Shown piece by piece: positions 11,467 to 25,176 of a stretch of DNA of 64,000 nucleotides. The DNA is from Psoroptes ovis (Eukaryota; Arthropoda; Arachnida; Sarcoptiformes; Psoroptidae). The DNA is taken from assembly GCA_002943765.1 (NCBI GenBank), contig PQWQ01000004.1, positions 1,116,001-1,180,000 on the forward strand. The letters are read 5' to 3'. The position numbers and the translations under genes are program-made. The stretch's first letter is position 1. The number at the start of each line of letters is the position of its first letter. The notes under the pieces were generated by a model that ran no database searches, was not told the origin of the DNA, and was given only the letters and a program-made list of their open reading frames with translations.

Positions 11467-11612
11467 TAAAATATTTACATCCAAAACACTCTAATCGTCA
11501 TCATCATCATCATTATGATTATCATTATCATCATTTACACACATTTACAAAAATAATAAACACATCTATTTAATAAAATAAGCAAAGCAAAATCAACAAA
11601 AACACACCGTTT

Positions 11613-11643
<31 letters not shown>

Positions 11644-11948
11644 CAATAAATACTATTAGTTAGTAGTGATTAGTTGCCATAAGTTATCATATGTCTAAAA
11701 CAGTTTGTTTTTTATTTATTTTTTTTGAGGGGAATGTAAAAAAATTTTCTCACCAATTCTTTGAATACTAAATCGTATTCCATTTATTTCATTTGGTAGA
11801 ATTTTTCATTTTTCTTACCCCCTATCAAATACGAGTAAATAGATTTATATTTGTTCATATTTATTACGATTCCTTAGGATCCATTAGAACAATTTAGTCT
11901 GGATAAGTTGGTTGGTTGAAAAAAAGGATTGATTTCAAATTCATATTA

Positions 11949-12028
11949 TTGGGTTGTTCCATATGTTTTTGCTGTTTTTTGAATTAGAAAAATCTTTAAA
12001 AACGGCAAGAACTTATGGGACAACCTAA
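11949..12028. mobile_element. Mariner-type MITE, AT-loop form
   Basis: 80 bp between TA and TA. The left arm has drifted (TTGGGTTGTTCCATATG), while the right arm keeps CAAGAACTTATGGGACAACC. Confidence 0.87.
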
Positions 12029-12689
12029 TAATTTACTGGTTATTTATTTATTTGATTTTCATTTTGTCTTATATGTGTATGAAAAATAAAAAACAAATAA
12101 ATAAATACATGTTCAATGATTTAAATTTGTTTTTCGGAAATCCAAAAAAAAAAATAAGAAAAAAATAACCAAAATAAGAGCGAAAATTGCCAGTAAAAAT
12201 AATAATAATAATAATGATAGTATTATCATTATAAACATCTTTTTTTTCGATTTTTTTAATATTTATTTATTTATTTAATACATTTTTCTCTCCTAAATAT
12301 TTATGTATATCTTTATCTTCGAAATTGTAAGCATGAAATAATAATAATAATAATAATCGTCATTATCATCATTATTGTCATTAGTTTATTATTATTTTTT
12401 AAGTCATTTTTTCCAGTCATATTTTCCAGTTATATTTACCAGTTTTTTTCCGAGTTTTTTAATAGAGTAATTCATACAAAATTCCTGTTCCAGTCTATGT
12501 GCATATATGTGCGTTTGTATCTATCTATGTATTTGTTTGTGTAGCTATTTTCATTTTTTTTTTCCACAAATTTATTTGTATAAAATTTTCGACACCAAAC
12601 AAAATTCGTAAATCTTTATTTGATATTTTTATTATTTGAAATTTTTCTTATTTATTTTTCAGATTTCAGTAGTCACTTTTATTTATTTA

Positions 12690-12768
12690 TTAGACTGTCC
12701 CATAAGTTCTTGCCGTTTTTCTGAAGAAAAAAATTTAATAAACAACAAGAACTTATGGGACAGCCTAA
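12690..12768. mobile_element. Mariner-type MITE, AT-loop form
   Basis: 79 bp between TA and TA. Both termini carry the CTGTCCC / GGGACAGCC variant, so the arms still pair. The inner right arm has decayed to AACAACAAGAAC. Confidence 0.9.
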
Positions 12769-14414
12769 TATTATTTTTTTTTTCTGGCACATATTTCATT
12801 ATTTTGATTATTTTTTGATTATTTCTTTTCATTTTATTCATAAACAACATTACATACAAAACACACATAATAAACACACACGCAAACATGTTTGAAATGT
12901 CTAAGAAATACGATGCTTTGCTATTTATTCATTTGTTTGTTTATTATTGTTATTATCGTTTGAAATCGTTCCAATGAAAATATGTTGATTTAATAATAAT
13001 GATAATAAAAATTGAAATATTTGAACTAAATCAATTTCGATCATTTTCAATCAATATAAAATAATAAAATCAATGTTTTTCCATTTTCTCAGTACATGAC
13101 TTTAAATATTTTTTTCGGGTTGTTTCTGAACATTTATTTTGATTGTTTATCGGGTATTTCGTTTCATTTCATTTCATATTTTTCATTCATCTGTCTGTCG
13201 ATAGATTGATTTGTTTTTTTCCATCATTTTTTTTTCCTGAGATTTCAAAGATTCTCAAAGATGCGACTGTGATTCAATTGATGAAATTTTGAAGAAAAAG
13301 TCGAGAAACTTGGAAATTTTCAGTTGAAAAACGTTGAAAATTTCTTATTTATAAGAAAATATTCTTTTTTTTTCCTCCATAAAAAAAGCACGAAATATGA
13401 AAGTAAAACACTTGAAATCAAAGAAAATTGCCGGAAGAAATTTATGTGCATAAATTATATTCGTTGATTTTTCAGTGCATTGAATATTGTGCGAAACGAG
13501 AACAATGAAATGAAGCAAATCGTGTTATCTCTCAGAAATTTTGCAATCAAATGAATGAATCAATGAATGAATGAATATGCCTACGAAATAAGAGTGAAAG
13601 TGAGAGAAATTCCGTGAATTTCTTTTGTTTTTTCTAATGTTGAAAATGATCGAAACAAATAAATAAATTTCAATCAATTTGTACCATTTTTCAAGAAAAT
13701 TGAAATTCAAAACAAACAAACAAACAAAATGAACAGAAAAAACAAATGTATAGGAATCAGCTCAAAGAATCAATCAATCGATTCCAAGGAATTTTGAAAT
13801 TTTGGAAATTTCCAAATTTCAAAATTTCAGCTTTTCTTTGGTCAATTTCCAAATTGGCCCAGGAAAACATTTGTATTCGATGAAATGGACAGTAATGAAA
13901 TGAATATTCAAAACATCTTCGAAATGAGTCGATTTCATTTCATTTCAAAATTCAAGTTTCCATTCCAAATAAATCAAGAATCAAGAAACAATTTACATTT
14001 GATTTGTTTCATGAAACACTTGGAATAAATGGAATAAATTGAAGTTATTGTTATTCTTATTTTTCATTATTAATTTTTAGTATTGTTTTTAGATATCATT
14101 ATCATTAAATAACGAAAATAATAATAATCAAAATGATAATTGAAAAATGGGCAGCACCGAAATTTCATTATTTGTAATGGTCATCAACACAGACACGCAC
14201 ACACACACACATATTATGCTCAAAGTAAATTATTTTTCCATGTATTACACACAACATATTACAACAATGTTTTCAATATCAAAATATCGAAATGAAATGA
14301 AACGAAAAATAATATTAAAATCAGAAATCAAACAAAATCAAAACAAAAATTTCATCAGGTCTTTGGTACAATGGTTTTTATTCCCCGCTCTTTGTCTTGA
14401 ACATTCTTGTTTTA

Positions 14415-14494
14415 TTAGATTGTCCGAAAAGTTTTTGCCGGTCATGTCGTAGAAAATTATTGAAAAATCGGCAAGAACTTTTCGGACAATTTAA
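14415..14494 (+). mobile_element. Mariner-type MITE, CGTAG-loop form
   Basis: 80 bp between TA and TA. Left TTAGATTGTCCG, right CGGACAATTTAA. Loop GGTCATGTCGTAG. Confidence 0.9.
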
Positions 14495-16747
14495 TATTTA
14501 TTCTGAAATATGTAATAATATTGGAAATATTATTACAAATTGAAAATACTCATTTTCATTTCGATTCTCAAATATTGTCGGAATATTCTTAAATTGAAAA
14601 CACATATATTTCATTTTGTCACATTTTTTGATTCTTATGTTCGGTGAGATACTCGAGAATATACTTTTTGTCATATGTTTTGCTACTTGTCAAATAAGTG
14701 AATTTCGTTTTCTTCGGTTCTTTGTTCAACGATGAAAAAATAGAAAAACCACAACGAATAATAAATATTATTCGTTAAAATCAATGATGAAAATGAATGG
14801 CGAGAACAAGCAGAGAGCCATTCATGAACGAAGAAATTTGTCACATTCCACCATGTATGATAATATATTTTTTGAGAGAAATGTCTGAGAAGAAAAACGA
14901 ATTCAGTCAAATATCACCGACACACGAAACACATAATGTCTTTGAATTTATAAGTATTTTGGTTCTTGAGCGTGTGTGTGGCTGTCCATGTGAATTTTCT
15001 TATATTTTTTGTCATCAAATCATGTTTTATTTCACATTGAAAATGAATGAACCAAGCTCAAAAAATAATGCCAAAATTATTGACATTATGCTTATTATTC
15101 TTATTGTTATCATCAGCATCATCATCATTTCACAGGGTTCTATGGGATTTCATATTGAATTTTTCCAAGGTTTTTTCTTCGGTTTCCATTTCATCATTTG
15201 TAGCCATTTATTTCTTATTATTTCACATTATTTCTTGATGAAAACGATACTATTCAACATCAAAAATTGAATCGAAATGAAGAATTGAATGGAAATGAAA
15301 TAAAGTAGGCGAAATAAACTCAAGTTAAGAAAAATAAGGAGAAATATCTTAAGAAAAATACATACGAATTTCCTTAGCCATTCATTCATTCATTCATTCA
15401 CTTATTCATCTATTTATTTGAATTGAATTGGCTCTTGAAGATTTTTGGATAAAAGAGAATGATGGTGTTGTAATGATAAATGTCCATTATTAGATTTATT
15501 TCATTTCATTCCATTCAAACATTCATTCATTCAAATAAAAAGAAAATGAATGAATCCAAAATGAAATGATGGAAAATTGAAAATTTTCAATCAAAATAAG
15601 ATTGAAAATTATTATTATTTTCTTCTCTTTTCTTTGTGTAGGCTCTTTTACTTTAATCTATTACTGAATAATAGTTAATTAATAATAATCAGTATTTATA
15701 TATTTGGAAATCCTTTCAATATAAAATTGATGAATCGTGGATTCTTGGGTAATTTTCAATTGAGAAATGATGAAAGAAACCAAATATTCCAATGATACAT
15801 TGAAAACCCTTTGCCCAGAAACCTTTTCTTAGCCGTATCTAAGGTAATCTAGCCAATTTGGCAAAATCATTCGACAAAATTATTCGTATGTCAAATCTAA
15901 GAAGTAATCTTCATACACTTCATTGAAAATTCATGATTTCATTTCAATTTTTTTTTTTTTTGATTCGTTCAATTTCTCATACAAAAAATAATGATAATAT
16001 GGAACAATGCAATTCATTTGTTTCTTTATTTATTTATTCATATTCCTTCCATTATTTTCATGATTTTTTATCCTGTTTCTCAAGAATAAATTCAAACATA
16101 TATTGTGATGTATTGTATTTGTGTGTTTCATCATATATTTCATATATAAACCTGAAAACTTTAAATTTTTTTCATCATTTTTTCATTATGAAATATTATT
16201 AAAATATTCCATATTTGAGAGAATGGAAACTCATGGTTGATGATGTTGTTTGAATGAAACAAAATTGCATAAAATTTCATCAATGATTCTGTTGCTGTTC
16301 ATCATCGAATACAATGATGAACAACAACAGCAGCAACACAATGATACAAATTTTTGATGGATGAAAAAACGACATCAACATCAACCATATCATTTTATAT
16401 ACAAAATTATTAAATACACACACACACACACGCTAGTGTGGATATATATATTATATAACAATATATCCATTCAGATATATCCACAAATATATCAACGGAA
16501 TATACACAAATGTAAAACATCCAAAATCAATGGCTTATATATGATATGCGCCGATTTATATTATTATTATTTTATATTAACATTATTATTATCATTATTA
16601 GTATTTTCTTTTAAGTTTAAGGTTTTCATTCATTCATTTCTTTATTATTTTGGATGATGCGTATTGTATATTATTATTATTATTTGATATTCTACTATTC
16701 AACTATTTTCATTTTGTATTTTTCCCGAACGTATTTCTTCAAATATA

Positions 16748-16828
16748 TTAGGTTGTCCGAAAAGTTCATTCAGCTTAATCGAATAGAGTTGCTCATTGAA
16801 AATCGGCCAAAACTTTACGGACAATCAA
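16748..16828. mobile_element. Decayed mariner-type MITE, divergent interior
   Basis: 81 bp. TA on the left, AA on the right. Outer left arm TTAGGTTGTCCGAAAAGTT is intact. The interior (CATTCAGCTTAATCGAATAG) matches none of the three loop forms, and the right end has degenerated to GGACAATCAAAA. Confidence 0.7.
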
Positions 16829-18029
16829 AAATTTTTCAATGTATTTTTTCAATAATAATACTAAAGAAAATTGTTGTACAGAACATTCGATAGATGTGTG
16901 TGCTTGCTGGTCGTTGTTGTTCGAAAATATTTGTATTTTGCCATAGCATGTGCATAGACAATACATGTGCATGCATCGATGTGTATGCATGTACTGTATC
17001 TACACATACAGATGATGATGGTTAAGTGAAATGAATAAAATAGAAAAAAATTCAATTCAAAAACTACATTCAAATAATGAACATTACTGAAGACTAAACT
17101 AAAAAAATTGAAAACTAAACTAAACTGAAAACATTGAATCGAATCACTTAAAATTTTTCGGCTGATGATGATACGATGATACCGTCGTTTCGACAATGTT
17201 TGATGATGATTATTTTCATTATTATTATAATAATAATAAAGACGATGATGATTTGTACAAAATTTAATATTAAAATTCATTTGTAAATGTGTATCATTGT
17301 GTGCTTGTGTGTGTATGATTTGTATGATGTTTCAGCTGCTGCTTTTTGGCTGTTGCTTCTGCTTTGAAAACCAAAAAAAAAATATTTTTGGCCAACAAAT
17401 CATCGAAATCATTTGAATGTTTTCGAAGAAAATAAGAAAAACTGAAAGAAAATGAATTATTTGAAAAAATGATACCTGTGTCTGATATTATTAGCTTTAT
17501 TGATTTTTGAAACATTTTCATTTCATTCAATTTCATTATTGTTATTTTCTCGTATTACAAACATTGTCATATCAATGATATAAGAAAATAAGTAAGAAAA
17601 TATTAAATTTACAACTTTACAAATATGAACGAAATATGAATGAAAAACCTACATCTACCCTCATCTACCTACCTAAACCTTCATTTTAAACCTTCGAACA
17701 TGAGATAATAAATATTCATCAATACATTTCAATATTTATTTCAATTTATTTTCAATGAAAAATGAAAAATTTACCTTTATTTTTCTTTTACCTTTGGTTG
17801 TAAATGATCTTGTATCGTTGTCGGTCGTTTGGATCTTTTACTTTTTGAATTTGAAAAATGTTCATTCATTTTTCTCTTATTTGTACCGTATGATGTCTAT
17901 GAATATAAGTGATGCTTACCTTTCATTCATTTTCTAGACTATTCAATATTCAAAATGCATTCACAAAAAAAAACATCTTGAAAATGAATAAATAAATAAA
18001 TAAATACATTTCTCAAATATACAAGAAAA

Positions 18030-18053
18030 ATGAATGAATGAATGAATGAATGA
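18030..18053. repeat. (GAAT)n microsatellite
   Basis: About six GAAT units. Confidence 0.9.
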
Positions 18054-19612
18054 ATAATCAATTTATAAAACTGACACCTGTCAAATGTGTAACCGACAAC
18101 TACTACCGAACCGACAAACAACTACGAACAACAACGACAACAAAATATCCGAGAAAAAAAAAATACATTTATTTTTTTCTGATAAAAATCTTTGGTACTT
18201 GTTTCGTTTCACTTTTTTCCGACCAGTCAATGTGAAATATGTTTTTTTTCATTTTGTCTGATTGTAAATAAATTCAACAACAACAACAGCGACAGTGACA
18301 GTGACAGCGACTACAACAACAATTTATGTGAACAACAAATAAACAAATAAAAATAAATAAATGAATAAAAATGAATCAAAATAAATAAATCAAAATCAAA
18401 ATTAATAGATACAAATGTATGTGTGTAATATTAAATGTTTATTGATATCAAATATTGATATTGATATCGACATCAAATGAAAACATCGACATTTATTTAC
18501 ACATGTTTTCAGATTTTTTCGACTAATAATCATCCGTTGATTCAATGATTCATTTGTCATTGTTTTGTTGATTTGATTTGATTTGAAAACAATTTTTAAA
18601 CTTTTAAATTTTCAAATTATTTTGAAATTATTAATATTTTACAAATTTTAAAAATTGTCACTTGTTTTGTGTTTTTTTTCATGATTATCATCTAATATTT
18701 ATTAATTGTGTTCAAACACAACATATTCATGATGTTTTACGTAAATTTTATCATTGAAATTTTGACAATTTGAATTTGAAAAATTCTCACAATCTTCAAG
18801 TATTCATTCGAATCATCATTGATTTGTGCAACAATCATCAAAAAACATTTTTCGTTTGATTCAATTTGATTGATTCAATCAAAGGTAAGTGGAAAAATTT
18901 TTCTTTGATTTTTACTGAAAATTTTCAAAATTCAAAATTAACTTTTTCCATTTCATTATTTTTGTTAACAAAATTTTGTCAATTTTTTTTTGATTCGATT
19001 CATTTCATTGATTTCAATATTTTGAATCATCTTGAATATTTGAATATCAATCTTGATTCATTGATTGATTGATATTCAATTGTATATTGGATTGCGTGTG
19101 TAAAGTTCAAGTTTGCCCAGGTTTCCATGAAGTTTTCGAGATGAAGCATCTCACGAAAAATAACTAAAAATGAATAAAATAACCCTTTCATTTGAATTTC
19201 TCTCATAAAAAAACATCAAATATTTACATTCAATGTTTTCTCTTATGAAGAAAATTCAATTCTATAACAAATTGAAACAAATTGAAATTGATTTTTCTTC
19301 GTAGAAAAATGTAAAAATGTTGAAGAAAATCATTGAATGTTTTGAACCATAAGAAAATTGCAAATTTAAATTTTCAAATAAAATTATTCTCTTATTTTTG
19401 AAACCCTTTTTTTTCAGTGCAATTTCTTATATTCATTCATTTCTATGGTTTTCTTTGGTTATCTCGTGCCGTGTGTGTATGTATGTGTACGTTCATATTT
19501 TATTCAAATACATTTTCAGATATTTTTACATTTTATCAAAGAAAAATGAAATTTCAGAGAAAAAATGTTTCATATTTGTATATTTGTATTCAACAAGAAT
19601 GTAAATGAAATA

Positions 19613-19692
19613 TTAGGTTGTCCTCAAAGTTTTTGCCGATTATATCGTAGAAAATCCTTGGAAGATCGGCAAGAACTTTTCGGGCAGCCTAA
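19613..19692 (+). mobile_element. Mariner-type MITE, CGTAG-loop form
   Basis: 80 bp between TA and TA. Left TTAGGTTGTCCTCAAAG, right CTTTTCGGGCAGCCTAA. Loop TATATCGTAGAAAATCC. Confidence 0.9.
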
Positions 19693-19986
19693 TACAATGG
19701 GAAATAAAAAAATCCATTTTAAATTCAATTTTCATACCAGAAAAAAACGAAAACGAATACATGACATTTGAATTTTTCCATTTTGCAACATTTTTGCTTG
19801 AAACATCTTCTAGTATCGCTGATATTTTACCCAATTCATCATGCTGCAATCATCATGGTTAGATTAAAGGGTTAATAATTCAATGTGTGTGAAATTCATG
19901 GAGCAGAGAGAATTTTTTTTTAGTGAGAAATTAAGTGAAAAAGAATCCGAAACAAAAAAAATTTAAAACATTTCTTTCGGTGTCAG

Positions 19987-20040
19987 ATTCCCGGCCTAAA
20001 TCATAATGGAATATGGTGCCAAACACTTTGGAATTTTCAA
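19987..20040. other. Balanced-composition island, possible exon
   Basis: The + strand has an acceptor-like TTTCTTTCGGTGTCAG ending at 19986, followed by an open frame IPGLNHNGIWCQTLWNFQ. The - strand has TTTTCAG just outside the other edge, followed by an open frame ENSKVFGTIFHYDLGRES. Because both strands look equally plausible, I cannot assign it. It is not recognised as any family. Confidence 0.15.
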
Positions 20041-20670
20041 CTGAAAATTTTCTTCATTCGATTCTCAATTTTGTGTTTGAATATGTGAATTCAATTTGTA
20101 TGAATGGAAATGTGTGTATGAATTAATATTCGTGTGTAAAATGTCAATTCATTTGTTCATCGTATTCTTCGTATTCATTGAATTCATCATCCAAAGCTAT
20201 TATTGGTTGAATTTCATTTTCATTCAATTTTTTCGTTTCATATGTGTCAAATGAAAAAAAAATGTTCGGTTCGTTGAATCGTTTGTTTTTATTAAATACT
20301 TGCATGCACATACACACATAAATACATTCATTATTGCTCGATATAATTGTGTATAATTGTAATTCTGTGTAATATTAAATATATTCTTACATTAATAAAA
20401 TGCATTTATAAATGTTTTACCAGAGAGAAAAAAAATGAAGAAAATGAATGGAATGATGAGAAAATGGATGCAATTCTCAAGATTCTTCGGTATTCCTCAC
20501 CATTATTTAATCATATTTTACTTTTGATTTTCGTCTAAAATTTACACGCATTTTTTCTTCTCATTTGAATTTCACATCTTTCATCATCATTCGTAAACAT
20601 TTTTGGCCAATTGATGCGAATACTGATGATGATTTGGATGTTGTAAGATGCTGTGTGTGTGTTTGTGTTG

Positions 20671-20694
20671 GTTGTTGTTGTTGTTGTTGTTGTT
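20671..20694. repeat. (GTT)n microsatellite
   Basis: About eight GTT units. Confidence 0.9.
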
Positions 20695-21595
20695 ATGGAT
20701 ATCATTTGACAATTTTTGCGTGTGCATAAATGCCATTGTCATTACTTTCATTATTATTGTTTCAAGTAATTGATTATCATTCGTATAATACATTTTCTTA
20801 TTCATCATTAACAAATGAATAAACACACACACACACACACAAATATATTCTTGAATATTTGAACCAAAAAAATCAAGGAAATTATTCTCATTTAAAGATA
20901 AAACAACAAAAATAATGAAACATAAATAAATGACATGTCGAGACTTTGAATTAAATATATTTCCATACTTTTCGTTCATTTCATCTCGTTGATTTGTTTG
21001 TTTGTATTGTATTTCTAAGGGTAAAATACACATTCGTACACATTCATTTTATAATTGAAATTATGTAAAAAATTCATGTTTAATTTGTCTATGTGTTGTT
21101 TTGCCTCTGTTTTGGCGTGTTTTTGCCCATTTATTTGCTCATATTTTGCTAATTTGTTTTTTTTGGCCAATTCATAAATCGCTCATTCAGTGTGTCTACC
21201 GTTTGCAATCAAAACAATTATTATTATTATTTCAAACAAATTAAAACAATAAATTTCAACAAATGAATTTCAATGAATGAATGAATGAATGAATATAACT
21301 TGATTTGATAATTGAATTGAATTTATATTTTTCTTCATATTTTTGAATCATTTCATTTTGATAATGAGTTTTTATTTTTTTCTCGGGAAAAAACTTTGAA
21401 ATTTTTATGTTTCCCTCCATTCTATACACATTCAACACATTTTATATTTGATTTTTTTTCTTGAAAATTGATTCAATATAACTAATAACAAAATATAACA
21501 AATCAACGAACGAAAAAAATATAATATACCGAAAAATAAAAATTTCCGGTATAACAAATTGTCAAACATTTTATAAATGGTTACTAATATTTGTA

Positions 21596-21676
21596 TTAGG
21601 TTGTCCAATAAGTTCTTGCCGATTTTCTCATCATTTTCCTACGATATAATCGGCAAAAACTTTTCGGACAATCTAA
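21596..21676 (-). mobile_element. Mariner-type MITE, CGTAG-loop form (reverse)
   Basis: 81 bp between TA and TA. Left arm CCAATAAGTTCTTGCCG faces right arm CGGCAAAAACTTTTCGG, so the arms are of different types. Reversed loop CCTACGATATAAT. Confidence 0.9.
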
Positions 21677-22102
21677 TACATTGACTGAAGGTTAAAAAAT
21701 GTTTCTTTCATTGAATTTTCAGAAAAATTTCAAAGGAAAAATTCTTTAAAATTTCAACAAATGAAACGAATTTTCCCCCTATATTCCTTAAAGCCTTAAT
21801 ATGTTACATGTTTTCATTTCATTTTTTCTCTTTATATTTCTTCCGACATTTAATTTTCTCAGACTTTTTTTTACATCATCAATTTATTTTCATTCAATTC
21901 TTCGTTCGAAAAACGATACCAAATAGCATAGATGTATCCATACATGTATATGTATCTACATACATGCATTTATATCATAAAAGATACATTGCCGTACACC
22001 AAACAAACATAATTCTTATGTTGTGTGTTTCAACACATGACACATTGTGTTTCTGGTGGTAAATACGGCTGAGAAAAAATAATGAGAATTTTTCTGTATA
22101 TA

Positions 22103-22182
22103 TTAGGTTGTCCGAAAAGTTTTTGCCGATTATATCGTAGGGAATTATGAGAAAATTGGCAAGAATTTATTGGACAACCTAA
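22103..22182 (+). mobile_element. Mariner-type MITE, CGTAG-loop form
   Basis: 80 bp between TA and TA. Left CCGAAAAGTTTTTGCCG, right GGCAAGAATTTATTGGAC. Loop TATATCGTAGGGAATTATG, characteristic of the copies with a TTATCGG/TTATTGG right arm. Confidence 0.9.
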
Positions 22183-22636
22183 TATTTTCACATGAAAATT
22201 CTTGAAAGAAAAAAAAATCGAAAAATTTTAAAAAAATTAAATGAAATATCGAATCAATACAACGACAATTTTGTTGTTATTTGGACAAGAAATTCTCCGA
22301 TATTTTTTTCAAAATCAATTTCATTTTGGATATCAGCACAAAATCTACATCAAATAATTAATATTAATACTTGTTCGAATGTCAAACATTTATTTTTTTC
22401 ATCTCAGTTGTTTTCGATTTATTTCAATTTGTTTCAAAATTTGTATTAAAATCTTGAAAATTTATAAACCAGAAACTATCAATTTGGCCTGATTATTTAG
22501 CCTGATGATTATTTTGTAAAATTTGTCATTGAATTTTCCGAAAATATTTATTTCTAATATTTTTTTCAATAAATTAATTTAAAATCATTTGAAATTAATA
22601 AAAGTTTTCGTTTTCGAAATGATTACAATCAAAATA

Positions 22637-22716
22637 TTAGGTTGTCCGAAAAGTTCTTGCCGATTTTCCAATTATTTTCTATGATATAACCGACAAAAAC
22701 TTTGCGGACAATCTAA
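22637..22716 (-). mobile_element. Mariner-type MITE, CGTAG-loop form (reverse)
   Basis: 80 bp between TA and TA. Left CCGAAAAGTTCTTGCCG, right CGACAAAAACTTTGCGG. Reversed loop TTCTATGATATAACC. Confidence 0.9.
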
Positions 22717-22989
22717 TATATCGAAAAAAGTTTCAAGACCAGTTAATAATAATGATTTTGATAAATAAAAGCTTTCAGATAATAAATTGCAAAACTTTCA
22801 AAATTCATCATAATATTAATAATAGAAATATTTGTATGAAGAATTTCGAAATTATAAAATGTTTTTGATTCTATATTTACAAAATTAATTTCACAAAATG
22901 TTGAATCCCAAAAATCAAACAAAACAAATGCAAAAACAAACGAACCAAACCAAAACTTTGTCGATTGTTCCAGTTCCAGTCTTGAGGAT

Positions 22990-23055
22990 TTTATATCCCT
23001 CGTGTTCTTCTCTATCCCCGTCTCCCCTGTCCCTCTTTTCTTGCCCTGTCTCCCA
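22990..23055 (+). repeat. Pyrimidine-rich tract
   Basis: About 60 bp of nearly pure C/T on the + strand, interrupted by a few G and A, with CCC and CTC words. Its C content is exceptional for the window. Confidence 0.75.
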
Positions 23056-23461
23056 CCATGGTCATCAAAACCAAAAAACCAAGAAAAAAAAATTAAATTC
23101 AAACAAATTCATTTAGCCCTTTTGCTTTTCCCCCTGTTCTCTCGTTGAAATCAATTTTTATGATACACTTTTTTTTGTTTGTTTCCCCTCTCATCATCAT
23201 CTTCATCAGTCATGTTATCATTGTTCCTATTTTTTTTTGATTATATTTTGATTACACAATTATCAATTCGGGGTACCCCAAACAACAATTTGTACACAAC
23301 AGCATCAAACTTTGACAATTTCATTATTATTTTCATCCATTCATTCAACATTTAAAACAGTGAAAAACTGCTTGTTAGCAATTCAATTGGGCTTATTTGT
23401 TTGTTTGTTTGTTTGTTCAATGTGTCTGGTTTTATTTTGTAATCATTCATAAATATAATTT

Positions 23462-23512
23462 AACAACAACAACAATGAAAATTTCTCATTTGTTGTTGTT
23501 GTTGTTGTTGTT
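23462..23512. repeat. Inverted AAC/GTT microsatellite pair
   Basis: (AAC)n TGAAAATTTCTCATTT (GTT)n: the two runs are reverse complements separated by about 16 nt, so either strand can fold into a hairpin. Confidence 0.8.
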
Positions 23513-25096
23513 TGATGATGTTCATTATTATTAATATAAAAGTTTTTGATAATTTTTTTTTAGTTCTATTTTGATGTTTATTTTGTTCAAAATTGTTTGA
23601 AATGCTGCTGCTGCTGTAGCTGTTGTTGTTGTCTGTGTTTACATTCAGTTGATTTACCATTTAGTTTCGATACAATAATATTTTGAAGATGAATTATTAT
23701 TGAAATTCAAGAAAATGAAATGATGAATGAAAGCCAAGCTTTTTCAATGGGTAAAAAGTATAAGAAAAAAAATGAATAAATGAGTGAATACATGTCTATC
23801 AAATTGGCCAAAGATTGGCCAGAAAAATTGGCCAGAATGAATTGAAAATAAAACTTGAATTTATGAATATTTATATTCATGAATTTAATTCATTCGTCTA
23901 TTTGTTTGTTTGTCTGTCTATTTGTTTCGTTTATCAATTTGTTATTTTTTCTATAAAATATTTTTCTCATAGACAAACAAGCCCTAATATTTGATTTGTT
24001 TTTTTCTGGTCAATTCATTCATTTGAAGACTTTTGATGTAACCGTGAATAAAATATGAATGAAATTTCATTTCATTAATTTTCAACCGTGAAAATAGACG
24101 AAAAAGCAAAAGTATCAATTTCATTTTATTTTCATTTTTTCCATTTTTTATTACATGTTTTAATCAATTATTTATGAAATCAAATGTTTTCTAAGTATTC
24201 CAGTGTTTATATTAATATGTTTTTTTTTTGATTCTATGATTTATATGCACCAAACGATCGTTATTATTATTATTATCATGTTTAAATATCGATATAAATT
24301 TTATATTTATCCATATCTGCTTCTTTTTTTTGTTGGCTTTTGAATCTCGAATTTTTTTGAAGAATTTATTGGAAGAATCCCTGTGATGAACTTTTGCTGA
24401 GAATTTCCTTGAATCATAACTTCAAACATTTAATTTAAACGTTTTAATAATTTGACTTTGAAGCTTTTCTGTCATAATTTTCAACAATTTCATTAGAAAA
24501 AACTGCAATGAATTATTACATGAGAAATAATTGTTTTGATCATCATTTGATTGATACTTTGCTGGTACAAATTGTAAATATTTACAATTTTTGAAATAAA
24601 ATAAAATAAATTCAATAACCGATTTATATCTCTCTAGCTCTTTGTTTTTGATTTTTATTTTCTCCATTAATAAACACTTTGAAATCCTATTAAACAAACA
24701 AAAATAAAACAAAATTCTCATGTATATTAATTTATTATTTAGCCATATATTTCATGTTCATTTGCGATCAAATAATGATTAACTTTCGATGAAAAAACAA
24801 AACAAAAAAAATGAAATAAATTAAAAAATTTCATGCGAAATTGTTATTTCATCGGATTATTTATTTATAATTATATGTCTATTTTCTTGAACAAAAAATA
24901 TATATCCCATATAAACTCATAAATAAATAAATAAATCTAAATCTAAACATCATTATCATTGAAATTATTGAAAAATATTGCAGAAACTTGAAAATTTTAA
25001 TCCAAATATTTCGTATTGATCGAAATTTTTTCTCAAAATTTTTCATGTCCCATTCAAACCAAACATACATGTTAATTACAATCGTTTTGTAATATA

Positions 25097-25176
25097 TTGG
25101 ATTGTCCGAAAAGTTTTTGCCGATTTTCAGATGTTTTTCAATCAGTAAATCGGCAAAAACTTTCAGGACAACCTCT
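25097..25176 (-). mobile_element. Mariner-type MITE, CATCTG-loop form (reverse)
   Basis: 80 bp between TA and TA. Loop CAGATGTTTTTCAATCAG is the reverse complement of the loop at 9692. Left end TTGGATTGTCCG, right end decayed to CAGGACAACCTCT. Confidence 0.85.

Larger units (their letters stand above)
9773..14414. other. AT-rich spacer around five MITEs
   Basis: No gene recognised. Holds (AAT)n next to the MITE at 10277, (GAT)n at 10881-10904, several AAT/ATT runs between 11500 and 12400, TGAATGAA runs, and a GAAATTT/AAATTTC self-complementary tract at about 13790-13832. Confidence 0.65.
14495..19612. other. AT-rich spacer, MITE-poor after 16829
   Basis: No recognised gene. Contains CA/TG runs (about 16413-16430, 17300-17320), AAT runs near 16555-16605 and 17220-17240, (GAAT)n at 18030-18053 and an AAC/GACAGT run at 18279-18322. 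Only one MITE lies in the last 5 kb. A short open frame at about 19087-19158 (+) with several Cys codons was seen but cannot be supported as a gene. Confidence 0.6.
19693..25096. other. AT-rich spacer around three MITEs
   Basis: No certain gene. Holds a balanced-composition island (19987-20040), (GTT)n at 20671-20694, (CA)n at 20823-20841, a pyrimidine-rich tract (22990-23055), a GGGGTACCCC palindrome (23270-23279) and an AAC/GTT inverted microsatellite pair (23462-23512). There is no MITE between 22717 and 25096. Confidence 0.6.

Noticed and set aside
14797..15270. 157-aa ORF on the + strand
   Set aside because: The sequence is Phe/Ile-rich with no recognisable motif, and the opposite strand is equally open over part of it. 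It looks like a chance frame in AT-rich DNA.
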